Shown here: positions 10,643 through 20,010 of the stretch, in pieces | Position numbering within the stretch: the first letter of the stretch is position 1 | How the letters are laid out: every line of letters begins with the position of its first letter | Assembly: GCA_963721175.1 (NCBI GenBank) | Contig: CAVRIG010000026.1 | Span: forward strand, 372,001-436,000 | Direction: 5' to 3' | From: Aliishimia sp963721175 | GTDB taxonomy: Bacteria > Pseudomonadota > Alphaproteobacteria > Rhodobacterales > Rhodobacteraceae | DNA length: 64,000 nt | Position numbers and translations under genes: made by a program | The notes under the pieces: generated by a model | Databases searched by the model: none | The model's input: the letters and a program-made list of their open reading frames with translations, nothing else | Told to the model about the DNA's origin: nothing

Positions 10643-12232
10643 TTGCCACTGTCAACGACCCATACGGACGATGCGGCGCCGCCGTTCGATGGCGCCAGGC
10701 GATTGGCTGCCACCCTCGCGGCGATCGTCTGCGGTGCGGAGGCGAACGAGGCTGAGTACGAGGCCAGCATGACCGAGGCGCTTTCGCAGCTCTGCGACGC
10801 ATTCGGCGGAGACTGGGCGCGGCTGTCGCTGATACCCGGCATCGATCTGGCCAACCCGGCCACGCATTACGAGGCCCGGGCGGAGGCGGAGCCGCGCTGG
10901 ACCGTGGGCAGACCGACGGATCTCGGCCGGGCGCTCCATGGCACGCTGCGCATGGACGGCGTCACGGTGGGAGCGCTGTCGGTAGGTCTGCCGGAGGCGC
11001 GGGGTGCCGGCCCTGTGGCAACCTCCGCCCACCTGCTCGATGTCGTCGCGCCGGCCTTCGCGCGCATTCTGCAGAGCCGCGCGCTGGCGCAGGACGCGGT
11101 TGCTCAGGATCCGGTTCTCTACCGTACGCTGAGCCAGCTCGAGGCGTTCGACGAGCGGATCAACGGCCGGACTGATCATTCCCCGGAAAGCATCGCCGGC
11201 TTCGCGCTCGACGCACTGGCCGCGGTTTGGCCAGGAAATCGGGTCGCGGGTCTTTCGGTGGTTTATCGGACCGGTCCCGGGGACGCGGAGACTGTGCTCC
11301 GGCACGGCGAGCCCGCGGGGGAGGCGACTGACCGGGCCCTGCTCCCCAAAAAGGGGACGATTTCCGGCGAACTCTGTGTCTTTTCTGTTGGCGCCGGGAA
11401 ATTGCCGGAGAGTGCGACTGTCCTGCGGCTCTTTGCCGACCGGCTATCGGTGACGCTGGCCTTGGTCCGGATGATTGCCGATCAGAAGGCGCGACGCGAG
11501 GAAGAGCGCATGGCGAAGCTGATGTTCCATGAATTGAACCACCAGATCACGACACCGTTGAAGATCGCGCTGGATACCGCGGAGAAGTTCCGGCGCGAGG
11601 CCGGCAACGACGCCTCTTTCGACGTGATGCGTGCCGCCGAGGATACCGTGGCGAACATGCGCCGCGTGCACCGCATCTCTCGCCGGACGGATCTGTTCCA
11701 GGCGCTGCATCTGGATTTCGCCCTGCCCGAACGGAACAAGCGCAAGCTTTCGGGGCTCGTGATCGCTGAGATCGTGAAGCTAGCGGTCCACGACACGGAT
11801 CAGCTCGGTGAAAACGACCCGGATGTGCCGGTCGTGGCTCACAATCCCGCCAAGGACGATCTGACCGGGGCGTGGCACGCGACCGAGGCGGATCCCGACA
11901 TCCTCGATCAGATCCTGTTCAACCTGCTCGAAAACGCCGTCAAGTACAGCCGCGCCAACACCAGGATTGAAGTGAAGATCGGCCAGAGTTCGTCGAAACG
12001 TCCCTTCATCCGCGTCTCGAACGAAGGTGAGCCTATCACGTTGCCGGTCAATCAACTCGTCGCGCGCGGAGTGCGTGACCCCAGCGTCTATCTGCGGATC
12101 TCCGACGGGGCCGGGCTTGGTCTCTGGATCGTAGATCAGGTGATGAAACGCCTCGGCGGAGAGTTGAAGATCGAACCGGCCCGCGGCAACGAACGGCGTC
12201 ACAAATTCACGCTTCTCTTCAGAAAGGGGTAG
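10643..12232 (+). CDS. Soluble GAF-type sensor histidine kinase
   Basis: Cytosolic protein of about 530 residues with no membrane segment. Two GAF-like regions (roughly residues 40-140 and 170-280) are followed by a dimerisation helix with the phospho-acceptor block FHELNHQITTPL (His296 counted from the chosen start), then a HATPase_c domain with an N-box (ILFNLLENAVKYS), a G-box (ISDGAGLGLWIV) and a final beta strand (HKFTLLF). The start is uncertain: the frame is open from 10418, but upstream codons overlap a transposase scar, so I chose the TTG at 10643; the ATG at 10769 is an alternative. Only 3 bp separate it from the receiver gene, so they form one operon. It faces the SIR2-STAND locus, which also contains a receiver protein, suggesting a shared phosphorelay (inference). 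Confidence 0.8.
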   Translation: MPLSTTHTDDAAPPFDGARRLAATLAAIVCGAEANEAEYEASMTEALSQLCDAFGGDWARLSLIPGIDLANPATHYEARAEAEPRWTVGRPTDLGRALHGTLRMDGVTVGALSVGLPEARGAGPVATSAHLLDVVAPAFARILQSRALAQDAVAQDPVLYRTLSQLEAFDERINGRTDHSPESIAGFALDALAAVWPGNRVAGLSVVYRTGPGDAETVLRHGEPAGEATDRALLPKKGTISGELCVFSVGAGKLPESATVLRLFADRLSVTLALVRMIADQKARREEERMAKLMFHELNHQITTPLKIALDTAEKFRREAGNDASFDVMRAAEDTVANMRRVHRISRRTDLFQALHLDFALPERNKRKLSGLVIAEIVKLAVHDTDQLGENDPDVPVVAHNPAKDDLTGAWHATEADPDILDQILFNLLENAVKYSRANTRIEVKIGQSSSKRPFIRVSNEGEPITLPVNQLVARGVRDPSVYLRISDGAGLGLWIVDQVMKRLGGELKIEPARGNERRHKFTLLFRKG

Positions 12233-12235
12233 CCC

Positions 12236-12827
12236 ATGGCATCACACGCACTGATCGTGGAGGACAATTGGAGCCAGAGCACGGCGCTGGCCCAACTGCT
12301 GTCCGAAATCGACCGGGAGATCGAGATCGTGTCCTGCCGGTCGGAACTCTCCGGCATGGCCGCAATCCAGAGTGCCAGAGAGGAGAAGGCGCCGTTCGAC
12401 ATCGCCATCTTCGACCTGAGCCTGCCGGTCATCGCACAGAACGAGGACCTGCCGGTGCTCGGCAGCCTGCAGGAACTCGCCGTGCTATGTGGAGACGCTT
12501 TGGGAAAAAGAATGCGGGCGACTGGCAGAGACGCTCGATGCCGCGGGCGTCGCGATGCGGGTCGACAAGGAGAGCTTTCACCACGCAGGGATCCGGCTTG
12601 CTGCGGTGGCGCAGGAAAATCCGGACACGATCAGGAGGTCGGTGATCTTTTCGGCCATCGATCCCGGCGAGGTTCTGAGCCATCTCGGCGTGGCGATGCA
12701 GGACGACACGGAGGAAAGATCGAGGGCCGATGAACCGCTGCGCGGTGTGAGCTTCTATCGCAAGATCATCGACGACGCTGCTCTGCAACACGATCTCGAG
12801 GGCATGCTGAGCGTCACGGCGACTTGA
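12236..12827 (+). CDS. Receiver-domain protein without a DNA-binding output (one frameshift)
   Basis: About 197 residues. The N-terminus is a receiver: acidic pair in ALIVEDN (Glu9, Asp10) and a phospho-acceptor Asp60 in IAIFDLSLP. A frame break of one lost base near 12490 joins this to a C-terminal part (VETLWEKECGRLAETLDAAGVAMRV…) that holds a likely conserved Lys (RVDKESF) and no helix-turn-helix. It is therefore not a classical transcription factor. It overlaps the 3' end of the SIR2-STAND gene by 14 bp. The cognate kinase is the preceding gene. The tail from about residue 140 has no family that I recognise. Confidence 0.7.
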
Positions 12828-15800
12828 TCTCCGGCCGATCGGCCAGCCCGCCCGCAGCGCTGAGCTGGATCTCGACGTCATGCAGCAGTTCGGCCGCGCG
12901 GCTGGCCTTGAGTTGATAGCCGCACCGCTCGGAATCGTAGAGCGCCTGCCGCAGAATCGGCCGGGCGTAGAGAGGTTGATCCCGGGCGAGCAGAACCTCT
13001 CCGTAGAGGATGACGCTGGCGATCTTGCGCAGCCGCATTCCGGTGACCGAGGTGATTGCCATCGCCTCCACCGCGAGCCGGCCGGCGAATTCCGTTTCCC
13101 CCTCTCCCAGCATCAGTTCCGCAAGGCAACGCAGCGAATCCGCGGCGATCTTGTAGGATCCCATGCTTATTGCATATTCCTCCGCCTTGCGCAGCAGCCG
13201 GGCGGCTTCGCGCGGCTCGTTCATGTCGCGCAGCAAACGCGCATGGCTGATGAGTGCATGGTGAAGCAGGTCACGATGCTCCTGCCTGGCGGCGGCGATC
13301 CGGGCCCGGTCGATCTTCATCGCGGCCTCGTCGAACTTCTTGTCCCGCCGCAAAAGGTCCGCGTAGAGGCGGCTGAAATTTGCGACCGCGCGCAGATTGT
13401 GGCGATCCTCGAAATGGCTGATGGCCCAGGTATAGGCGCGCGCTGCAGTATCGAAGCGTCCCTCCAGATGCGCGCAGAGCCCGAGATAACCTTTCGCCAA
13501 CTGGTAGGATTCGCCGGTCACCCGGATGTTCTGCGCGCTCTCGCGTTTCAGAACCTCAAGCTCGCGCCGGCATTCCTCAATCCGGCCCCCTTCGAGCAGG
13601 ACGAGCGCGCGGCTGAGGTGGATGCGGCGCGCCGTGGGGTTTTCCCGCAGCGGCAAGTGGATGGCCGCGCTGGTGGCCTTCTGCCGCGCCAGTTCGAACA
13701 GGGATCGGCTGTCGAACATCCTGCCCTGCAGAAACGAGATCAGCGCACGTTCATTGTAAAGCCAGACGATCTCGCTCAGATGCAGTGGCTCCCGCATCCG
13801 CTTGATCGCGCTCATCACTTTCGGCCAGTTGTGGTGGGTTTTGAGGTCACTGTCCGGCTGCAGCTTCAGCAGCGCGGCACGGTCGCCATACCGGTTGCGG
13901 CTATGCGCGTGTTCGGGATTCGCGCGAAACCCCGCCTCCTTCTTGATGTGGTCCAGCGCTGTGGTTGCGTTGAGCAGGGCGCGGATCATCCCGCGATAGG
14001 CTTCGAAGGGCGGCTCCTCGTTGTCCTCGTCGACGTTTTCGAGCCGGTCGAGCCGGGCGATGGCCCCGATCGACAGCACGCCGTGCAGTATGCTGAAACA
14101 GGCGCGCAGGCGACGGCTGGTGGCGTGGAAGGCCTCGGCATCGAACTCGTCGAGCAGGCGCTGCTTTTCCAGCCGATCCTTTTCGGTCTGCGCGGCCGCT
14201 TCGGTCCACCGTATCCAGGGCTCGATCTGCTTGCGCGACACCTCGATGAGATGCGTGACGAGGCTGGCGATCTCGCGGAACTCGGGATGGCCTGGCGTCG
14301 GCAGGTCGCGCGGCAGGATGTCGTGCACGGACACGTCGTAGAGGTTGCGCTGCGCCAGGTCCCGCAAGGGCAGGTTCATCTTGCGCGTCACGCATTGGCG
14401 CAGGACGGAGTGCACACCGAAGCGCCGATCCGCCTCGCCATCGTCGAGCAGGGGATTGCGCGCTTCGACCGGAATGACCAGACCGGCATTGACCAGCTCG
14501 CGCAAACACTGCGACAGGGCTTCTCGCTTCAATTCGCACTCAGTCGCGATGCGGTTCCCGGCACCGTTGCCCCAGTCGCTCTTTCGGTTCTTGACCCAGT
14601 CGAACTTGCTGCCATGCAGGTTCGTGGCTTCCTTGAGCGACCGGTTCAGGTAGCGTTCCACCTCCGGCAGACTGAGGATCACGCCGCGTTCCACAGGGAT
14701 CGTGATAAGCGACAGGTGCCGCAGGACCAACTCCTTCAGCGCGGCCCAGCTCGGCACCGATTTCTGGTCGAGCCGCTCGACCCGGCCGCGGATCGACAGG
14801 ATCTGGTCGACCAGCCGGTGGATGCGGTCGCCGCGCACTGCGTCGTTCATGTTCTCGAGAATTCGCGGCAGCCGGTCCGGATCGGGCTTCGCGCCCGGGT
14901 CTCGCTCCTCTCCCCGGCTGTTGAGGAGATCGCGCAGAAGCAGCATCACCCAGCAGTCGATAACCCTGTAACGCGCCATGGTGGCGGTCAATTCGGGGAA
15001 GTCGCGCGGGCCCCAGTGGGTCTGCTTTAGGAATTCCACGTCTCTGCCCAGAGGCGTTGTATCACCCTTCAGGCGCCACGGCCGACCGATGAACCCGTCC
15101 TCGAGGCTCGAGCGCAGGACCGGCCATGGCGCGCGCGGTTTCTGCTTTTTCTCCTTCCTCCCCTTCCGCGAGCCGGGCTTGCCGGCGGAATCAGCGGCGG
15201 CGGCCTTCGAGGCTTCCTCATCCTCTGCGCTGAGGCCCCAGATGCCGAAATCGGTGTCTCCGCTCAGGAGCAGGATATCGAACGGCAGTTCGGCGAAGCG
15301 GTGATCCGTCAGGGTGCGGAAGAAATTGCCGATGGTGCTGGAGACCGGAACGCCCGCCTCGCAGAGCCGGTCCACCCCTGTGAGCACCATCAGCCAGCGA
15401 TGTCCGGGCGCCGTCGGGCTCAGCTTCACCAGGCGATGCATCGCCGCGCGCAGCAGCGGCAGGCGCTGGACCCCGCCGAGGAGCGGTTCGTCCTCCTCCT
15501 CGATGTAATCGTAGCTCTTGACGCCGCCCGCCGACACGCCGTCATGGCTGACATAATCCACCCGGCGCGGCTTGGCGCCCTTGACGAGAACCAGCCGTTC
15601 GGAGGGCTCCAGCAGCGACGCGTCGTCGACGATGTCGCCGATTTCGCCAGCCGCGGCTGCCGGTTCCTGGTTCGGCAGGGTATCGACACCGAAGCCCTGC
15701 ATCATTGCGACGCGCAAAAAACGGTAGAAGGCGGCCGAGACGGTTCCATACTCGGTCAGGAAGTTGCTGTGCGTAATGAAGGCACCCCGGTAAGCCTGGG

Positions 15801-18186
15801 GCGTCTCAGGATCGTCCGCGCCGACGGCGGGAAAGATGGTGGCGGCCAGCCGCTGCTCCGCCTCCCCCGCTGTCTGGAGGCTTTCGGTGAGCGCACGCAG
15901 GGCTGAGCCCTTGCCGCCGCCGCGTGGAATTGCGGCTCGCAGGATCCTCCGGCCGGAGAGCTTCTGCAGATCGGAGTCACGGGCCAGTTTCTGCAACCCC
16001 GAATACACGGGATTGTTGACCAGTTCGGAGGCTTCCGCACCTTCGATCGGGTGCAGGTCGATCTGATGGCGCGACCAGAGCGGCTGATCCTCGTAGCGGG
16101 AGATGTTGCGGAAAATCGCCCGCCGCGCCATTGGCGTCGTGCCCCATTCGCGCGCCCAGCGATGGCGGCTTTCGGCGACGCGGCGGAGTTCGGCGCAGAG
16201 GGCGCGTGACTGGATATCGGAGGACAAGCGGTCGAAGAAGAGGTCGAGCAGGCGCCAACTCCTGTCCCGCGTGGCGCCATCCTCGCCATCGGGCTTAACC
16301 GCGCCCTCGCAGGCGAGGCCGTAGAGCGTCGCAATTGCGGTCGCTTCGAGTTGTGAAAGGTTTCTCTTGCGCAAGCTCTGCGGACGGGCGGCGATTTCGC
16401 GCATTGCCTCGAACAGCACGGCAGCAACCGCCGGGTCAGACAGGCTTTCGCCCGCCTGCTTGAACGCGGCGACGCTGGCCTCCAGCGACTTTTCGGTCCC
16501 CTGCACCGCAGTCACGGCATCCCTCAGCGCGGCCAGTTCGGTTTCAAGGCGGGCCTTCCAATCGGTCGCGTCACAGTCGGCCTCGTCCACCAGATGCCTC
16601 CGCGCGGCCTGACGGATGGTGCCGACCAGTGCCTGCAGCTCCCGCATGATCGTCTCGCCATAGAAGCGCGACGAGACGCCATAGGTCTGATCCAACTCCA
16701 ACGCCTTGGCGCTCGACCGGCTGTTGTCCTGAAATGGCAAAAGCGCGAAGGATTTTCCGTGGCGCGGGCCGCGCAAGGCGGTGTTCTCGCGCGTCACGCT
16801 GGCGAATTGCCGGAACGGCTGCAGCAGGTCTGCCTCGTTCATTCCGACGCCAACGAAGAGCACCGAATTGCCGACGAAAAGCGCCTCCAGCGCTTCGTGA
16901 AAGGACCTGCGCCGCGCGGTCTTGCCCAGGTATCGTCTCTGGTAGTCGGCCTCGGTCAGGACGATGGACTCAGGCGACGCGGACTGTCCGTGCAAATGAA
17001 GAACATGCACGCCGGAGGGGTTGCTGACGGAGGCGAAGGCAACGAGTTGGCCAAGCTCGTCCTCGGTCGCGTTGCTCACCTCCGCGAAGCCGCCGAAACC
17101 GTCGCGCATGCGCTTCGACGCCTGGGTATTGCCGACATCGTTATCCGCGTCGCGATAGCCCAGTCGTTCGTTCAGGAAGCGCTCGAATTCGAAATCGTAG
17201 TTGATCGTCAGAAAGCGGCGAATGCCCAGCGTTTCCCGCATCTCGTAGAGCGGGTCCTCGAAGATCTCGCCACCGGTGTAGAGGTCGCTCTTGCTTACCT
17301 GCCCGTCGATGGCGCGCAGATGGCGGCTGAGCGGGTCGTCGCGGTCCGGCAGAATCCGGGCCAGCAGGCTGAGATAGGCGAACTTTTCGAAGGAGGGGTT
17401 CCTGGTCGCGCGGCTCAGCCAATCGGCATCGGTTTCCGAGATGGCGACACCCGCGGAGCTGGCGAACTGCGCGAAGACATCGGAATTCGCCTCCGCGCCC
17501 GCTTTGCCGAATTCGTCCAGATGCGGGCGGGTCCAAATCCCCCCCTCCTCCGCCACGGGAGCGGACTTGAGCAGTCCCGCAGCAAAGAGCCGGGGCGCGA
17601 TATGGCCGTCGCGCCGGAACGTCCATTCTATCGCCTTACGCAAGACCTTCGGCTCGCCGGATTTGCCGACCAGAGTTTCGCAAAGCTCCAGAAGATTTGT
17701 AATGCTGATCTCGCCGAAATCGTGATCCTGCTCCAAATAGAGCGTCATGGCGTGTATCTCGACCCGGTTGCTCAGCTCCGCCTTGTCGAAACGGCTGCCG
17801 TTGGACTCGAAAGCCTTTTCGGGCGTATCCTGCCAGACCTGCGAGGCGATGCACTCCGCACGCGCGGCCCGTGGCACCATCACACCCAGAATGTCGCAGG
17901 TCTCGTGCAGCAGCTCGCGCACCACCAGGGCATCGAACCCGTCCTGCTGCGTCGTCCGTGGCTGCGCTTGGCGCGCCTGCTGGCGCAGCGTTTCGGCCGT
18001 CACCCGCAGCAGAATGCGGACCAGCTCTGTCCAGGACGGACGGCCGTAGGCGGCAGACACGCCCGAGCCGATGAAGGCCACCAGACGCTTGACGTCGAGC
18101 GCGTGGTAGAGTTCGAGGCTGCCGCGCCGACGGATGGAGGACCGCGTCGGAAGTTCTTCTTCACGGGGTCTGAGATATGTATACAT
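12814..18186 (-). CDS. SIR2-STAND NTPase-TPR protein, putative NAD-targeting immune effector
   Basis: An intact 1790-residue protein. N-terminal SIR2-like domain: GSGVS motif (residues 40-44), NYD motif (Asn329, Asp331) and the catalytic-type His399 in LHLHG, then a LFVGVGMNEADLL block as in effector SIR2 proteins. Middle: a P-loop NTPase with GGGKGS (Lys759) and a Walker B-like VLTGVDRL (Asp939), split from the following part by a Lys-rich linker near residue 1000. Then a long helical region and C-terminal TPR-like repeats (about 1465-1780). This architecture is that of SIR2-STAND antiviral proteins such as the Avs5 group, where target recognition by the C-terminal repeats triggers NAD depletion. 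The next gene upstream on minus is a membrane-anchored receiver protein, 42 bp away. The Walker A is atypical (GK followed by G). Immune function is inferred. Confidence 0.82.
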   Translation of the reverse strand: MYTYLRPREEELPTRSSIRRRGSLELYHALDVKRLVAFIGSGVSAAYGRPSWTELVRILLRVTAETLRQQARQAQPRTTQQDGFDALVVRELLHETCDILGVMVPRAARAECIASQVWQDTPEKAFESNGSRFDKAELSNRVEIHAMTLYLEQDHDFGEISITNLLELCETLVGKSGEPKVLRKAIEWTFRRDGHIAPRLFAAGLLKSAPVAEEGGIWTRPHLDEFGKAGAEANSDVFAQFASSAGVAISETDADWLSRATRNPSFEKFAYLSLLARILPDRDDPLSRHLRAIDGQVSKSDLYTGGEIFEDPLYEMRETLGIRRFLTINYDFEFERFLNERLGYRDADNDVGNTQASKRMRDGFGGFAEVSNATEDELGQLVAFASVSNPSGVHVLHLHGQSASPESIVLTEADYQRRYLGKTARRRSFHEALEALFVGNSVLFVGVGMNEADLLQPFRQFASVTRENTALRGPRHGKSFALLPFQDNSRSSAKALELDQTYGVSSRFYGETIMRELQALVGTIRQAARRHLVDEADCDATDWKARLETELAALRDAVTAVQGTEKSLEASVAAFKQAGESLSDPAVAAVLFEAMREIAARPQSLRKRNLSQLEATAIATLYGLACEGAVKPDGEDGATRDRSWRLLDLFFDRLSSDIQSRALCAELRRVAESRHRWAREWGTTPMARRAIFRNISRYEDQPLWSRHQIDLHPIEGAEASELVNNPVYSGLQKLARDSDLQKLSGRRILRAAIPRGGGKGSALRALTESLQTAGEAEQRLAATIFPAVGADDPETPQAYRGAFITHSNFLTEYGTVSAAFYRFLRVAMMQGFGVDTLPNQEPAAAAGEIGDIVDDASLLEPSERLVLVKGAKPRRVDYVSHDGVSAGGVKSYDYIEEEDEPLLGGVQRLPLLRAAMHRLVKLSPTAPGHRWLMVLTGVDRLCEAGVPVSSTIGNFFRTLTDHRFAELPFDILLLSGDTDFGIWGLSAEDEEASKAAAADSAGKPGSRKGRKEKKQKPRAPWPVLRSSLEDGFIGRPWRLKGDTTPLGRDVEFLKQTHWGPRDFPELTATMARYRVIDCWVMLLLRDLLNSRGEERDPGAKPDPDRLPRILENMNDAVRGDRIHRLVDQILSIRGRVERLDQKSVPSWAALKELVLRHLSLITIPVERGVILSLPEVERYLNRSLKEATNLHGSKFDWVKNRKSDWGNGAGNRIATECELKREALSQCLRELVNAGLVIPVEARNPLLDDGEADRRFGVHSVLRQCVTRKMNLPLRDLAQRNLYDVSVHDILPRDLPTPGHPEFREIASLVTHLIEVSRKQIEPWIRWTEAAAQTEKDRLEKQRLLDEFDAEAFHATSRRLRACFSILHGVLSIGAIARLDRLENVDEDNEEPPFEAYRGMIRALLNATTALDHIKKEAGFRANPEHAHSRNRYGDRAALLKLQPDSDLKTHHNWPKVMSAIKRMREPLHLSEIVWLYNERALISFLQGRMFDSRSLFELARQKATSAAIHLPLRENPTARRIHLSRALVLLEGGRIEECRRELEVLKRESAQNIRVTGESYQLAKGYLGLCAHLEGRFDTAARAYTWAISHFEDRHNLRAVANFSRLYADLLRRDKKFDEAAMKIDRARIAAARQEHRDLLHHALISHARLLRDMNEPREAARLLRKAEEYAISMGSYKIAADSLRCLAELMLGEGETEFAGRLAVEAMAITSVTGMRLRKIASVILYGEVLLARDQPLYARPILRQALYDSERCGYQLKASRAAELLHDVEIQLSAAGGLADRPEIKSP

Positions 18187-18228
18187 GGCGTCGGAACTCC
18201 TTTCCTAACGGACAAACCCGCGCGATCG

Positions 18229-18975
18229 TCATGCCAGAGGCCGCGTCCTTTCGAGTGCATCGAGAATTAGGTGAAAAAGCTCGTCCGGTCGATTGGTCAG
18301 ACCGAAACTGCCGGCGGGATCCGGCCGCGCGAAATCCACTTCGCTGATGTAGTAGATCACCGGCAGGTCGAAACCAGCTTCCCGCATGGCTTGCGCCAGT
18401 GCCTCACCGGCCGGCTCGTTCTCGGGTCGGGCGATGTCCGAAATCACGAGGTCGAAGAGGTGATCCGTCCGTTGCAGAAGGTCGAGCGCATCGGCATTGC
18501 TCGTCGCACTCATGACCTTTGCGCCCGCCGTCTCCAGCAGCCTTGCCTCATGCGCATTCTGCTGCGGCACATCGTCGACCCACAGGACCCACCGCCCGTC
18601 GACGAGTTCGCCGTTTTCGGCGAGCCTGCGCAGAACCCTGCTTTGCTCGTCCCTGGTGACACGCACGGGGACAGTCGCGCTGCTGTAGGTCTTCTGCACC
18701 CGCTGCGCATCGAAATCGCGCACCGCCGCCTGCATTTCCCGCTGCGCGAATATCAGTTCGATCCCCGCCAGCTTGACCCCGGTCATCCGGGTCATCAGGC
18801 CGTCGAACAGCGCTTCTCGATACCGGAAGAGAAGCCAGAGGATCAGGTAGCTGACGAGTATCAGCGGAAGCTGCGAAATGATGTCCAGCCAGAATGCGAA
18901 CGTGTCTGCCAGAGTCGTGGAATTCGTGTTGTCAACCAGTGAGCCGGTTCGGGCTACAATGAAGGCCATGTCCAA
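18229..18975 (-). CDS. Membrane-anchored receiver-domain protein
   Basis: A 248-residue protein with one N-terminal membrane helix (about residues 27-50), a short helical linker and a receiver domain from about 128. Receiver residues: acidic Asp134 and Asp135 (VLWVDDVP), phospho-acceptor Asp180 (DLVISD) and Ser211. The conserved Lys is replaced by Arg229 in LTNRPDELF. There is no output domain. It is the first gene of the two-gene minus operon with the SIR2-STAND gene, with 42 bp between them. It could hold the effector at the membrane or report phosphorelay status to it (inference). Receiver domains fused to a membrane anchor are rare outside conflict systems. Confidence 0.75.
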   Translation of the reverse strand: MDMAFIVARTGSLVDNTNSTTLADTFAFWLDIISQLPLILVSYLILWLLFRYREALFDGLMTRMTGVKLAGIELIFAQREMQAAVRDFDAQRVQKTYSSATVPVRVTRDEQSRVLRRLAENGELVDGRWVLWVDDVPQQNAHEARLLETAGAKVMSATSNADALDLLQRTDHLFDLVISDIARPENEPAGEALAQAMREAGFDLPVIYYISEVDFARPDPAGSFGLTNRPDELFHLILDALERTRPLA

Positions 18976-19575
18976 AATGCCTCGCTGGAATATGCGAAAT
19001 ACGAGAAAAAATATTGCGGGATGAAAGCATGAAAGCGCATTTGGCGCAACTCAGGTCGCTCAGCGCCGGAGAGCCGGCTTGAGCATGCGCCAGTTCCGGA
19101 ACTCGATCATGTGGACCCACGCAGATCCCTTGCATTCGGCGCAGCACTGCAGGCGTCGGGAGCGACGCCGGTCAGGGCGGCGGGACCAATGCGCTTGCCC
19201 AGACGCCTCGCATGATTGAATTCGACCGCGCAGAACGCGGAGGCGTGTCAGGGCTACGACAGCACCACGAGGCATGTGTTCGCGTCCTTGCGGTCGCGGC
19301 GATGCCCGTCATCCATGCGGCTGTCGGCGAGAAATTTTATGCTATCTGAACATCGTGATGCGACTGATGTCGGTTGATCCGAAAGTCTGCGACAGAACCG
19401 GATACGCTGCCATTCGACCAAAAGTCGGTGTGTCCGAAATCACAATTTCGCAAAAGCCGGACGGAGGCCTTCCACGCGTTCGAAGCCTGCATTAAAGCGG
19501 TTGGATGCCGCCCAACGCATTCCTGGAAATGCCTCATGCCGTTGTGACCGGCGCCAATAACACGGGAGCCCGACC
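18976..19575. other. 600-bp intergenic stretch, no gene recognised
   Basis: Several short open frames on both strands lack a ribosome site and any motif that I recognise. It must contain the promoter of the minus-strand receiver/SIR2 operon and that of the plus-strand ExbB operon. I see no convincing terminator or repeat. Confidence 0.5.
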
Positions 19576-20010
19576 ATGCCATTCTGTCGCTTCGCGATTG
19601 TGCTGCTTGTTGCCGGCTCAGTGCCGTGCGCCGCTCTAGCGCAGTCCGATCAATCTGCTTCGTCGAATCTTCATCTTGAGCTCAACAACTTGGAAGATAT
19701 CGACGGCGTATGCAGGTTGACATTCGTGGCCAGGAACGAAACCGGTACAGCAATCGATAGGGCGGTGTTCGAGACTGTAATTTTCAATGTATCCGGAAGT
19801 GTAACGAATTTGTCCTTGTTCGATTTTCGAGATCTCCCGGCCGACGGAACAAGGGTGCGCCAATTCGATCTGCCCGAAACAGCCTGTAACGACATAGGCC
19901 AAACTCTCATCAATGGCGCGAATTCGTGCGTCGTGGAGGGAGTTGAAAACACAGTCTGCAAAGAGTCGCTCTCGCTCAGCAGCAGGCTTTCGGTAGAGTT
20001 GCTCGGATGA
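19576..20010 (+). CDS. Secreted hypothetical protein, first gene of the TonB/ExbB operon
   Basis: 144 residues with a clear signal peptide (MPFCRFAIVLLVAGSVPCAALAQ). The mature part contains four Cys (CRLTF, ETACND, NSCVV, NTVCK), consistent with disulphides, and a beta-rich pattern. Its TGA overlaps the ATG of exbB (ATGA), so it is co-translated with the energy-transduction genes. Proteins of this kind commonly precede exbB in Rhodobacteraceae TonB operons; the function is not known. Confidence 0.75.
   Translation: MPFCRFAIVLLVAGSVPCAALAQSDQSASSNLHLELNNLEDIDGVCRLTFVARNETGTAIDRAVFETVIFNVSGSVTNLSLFDFRDLPADGTRVRQFDLPETACNDIGQTLINGANSCVVEGVENTVCKESLSLSSRLSVELLG

Noticed and set aside
12880..15030. 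A 716-codon open frame on plus opposite the SIR2-STAND gene
   Set aside because: No motifs, no ribosome site, Gln/Arg/His-rich; it reflects the codon pattern of the real gene.
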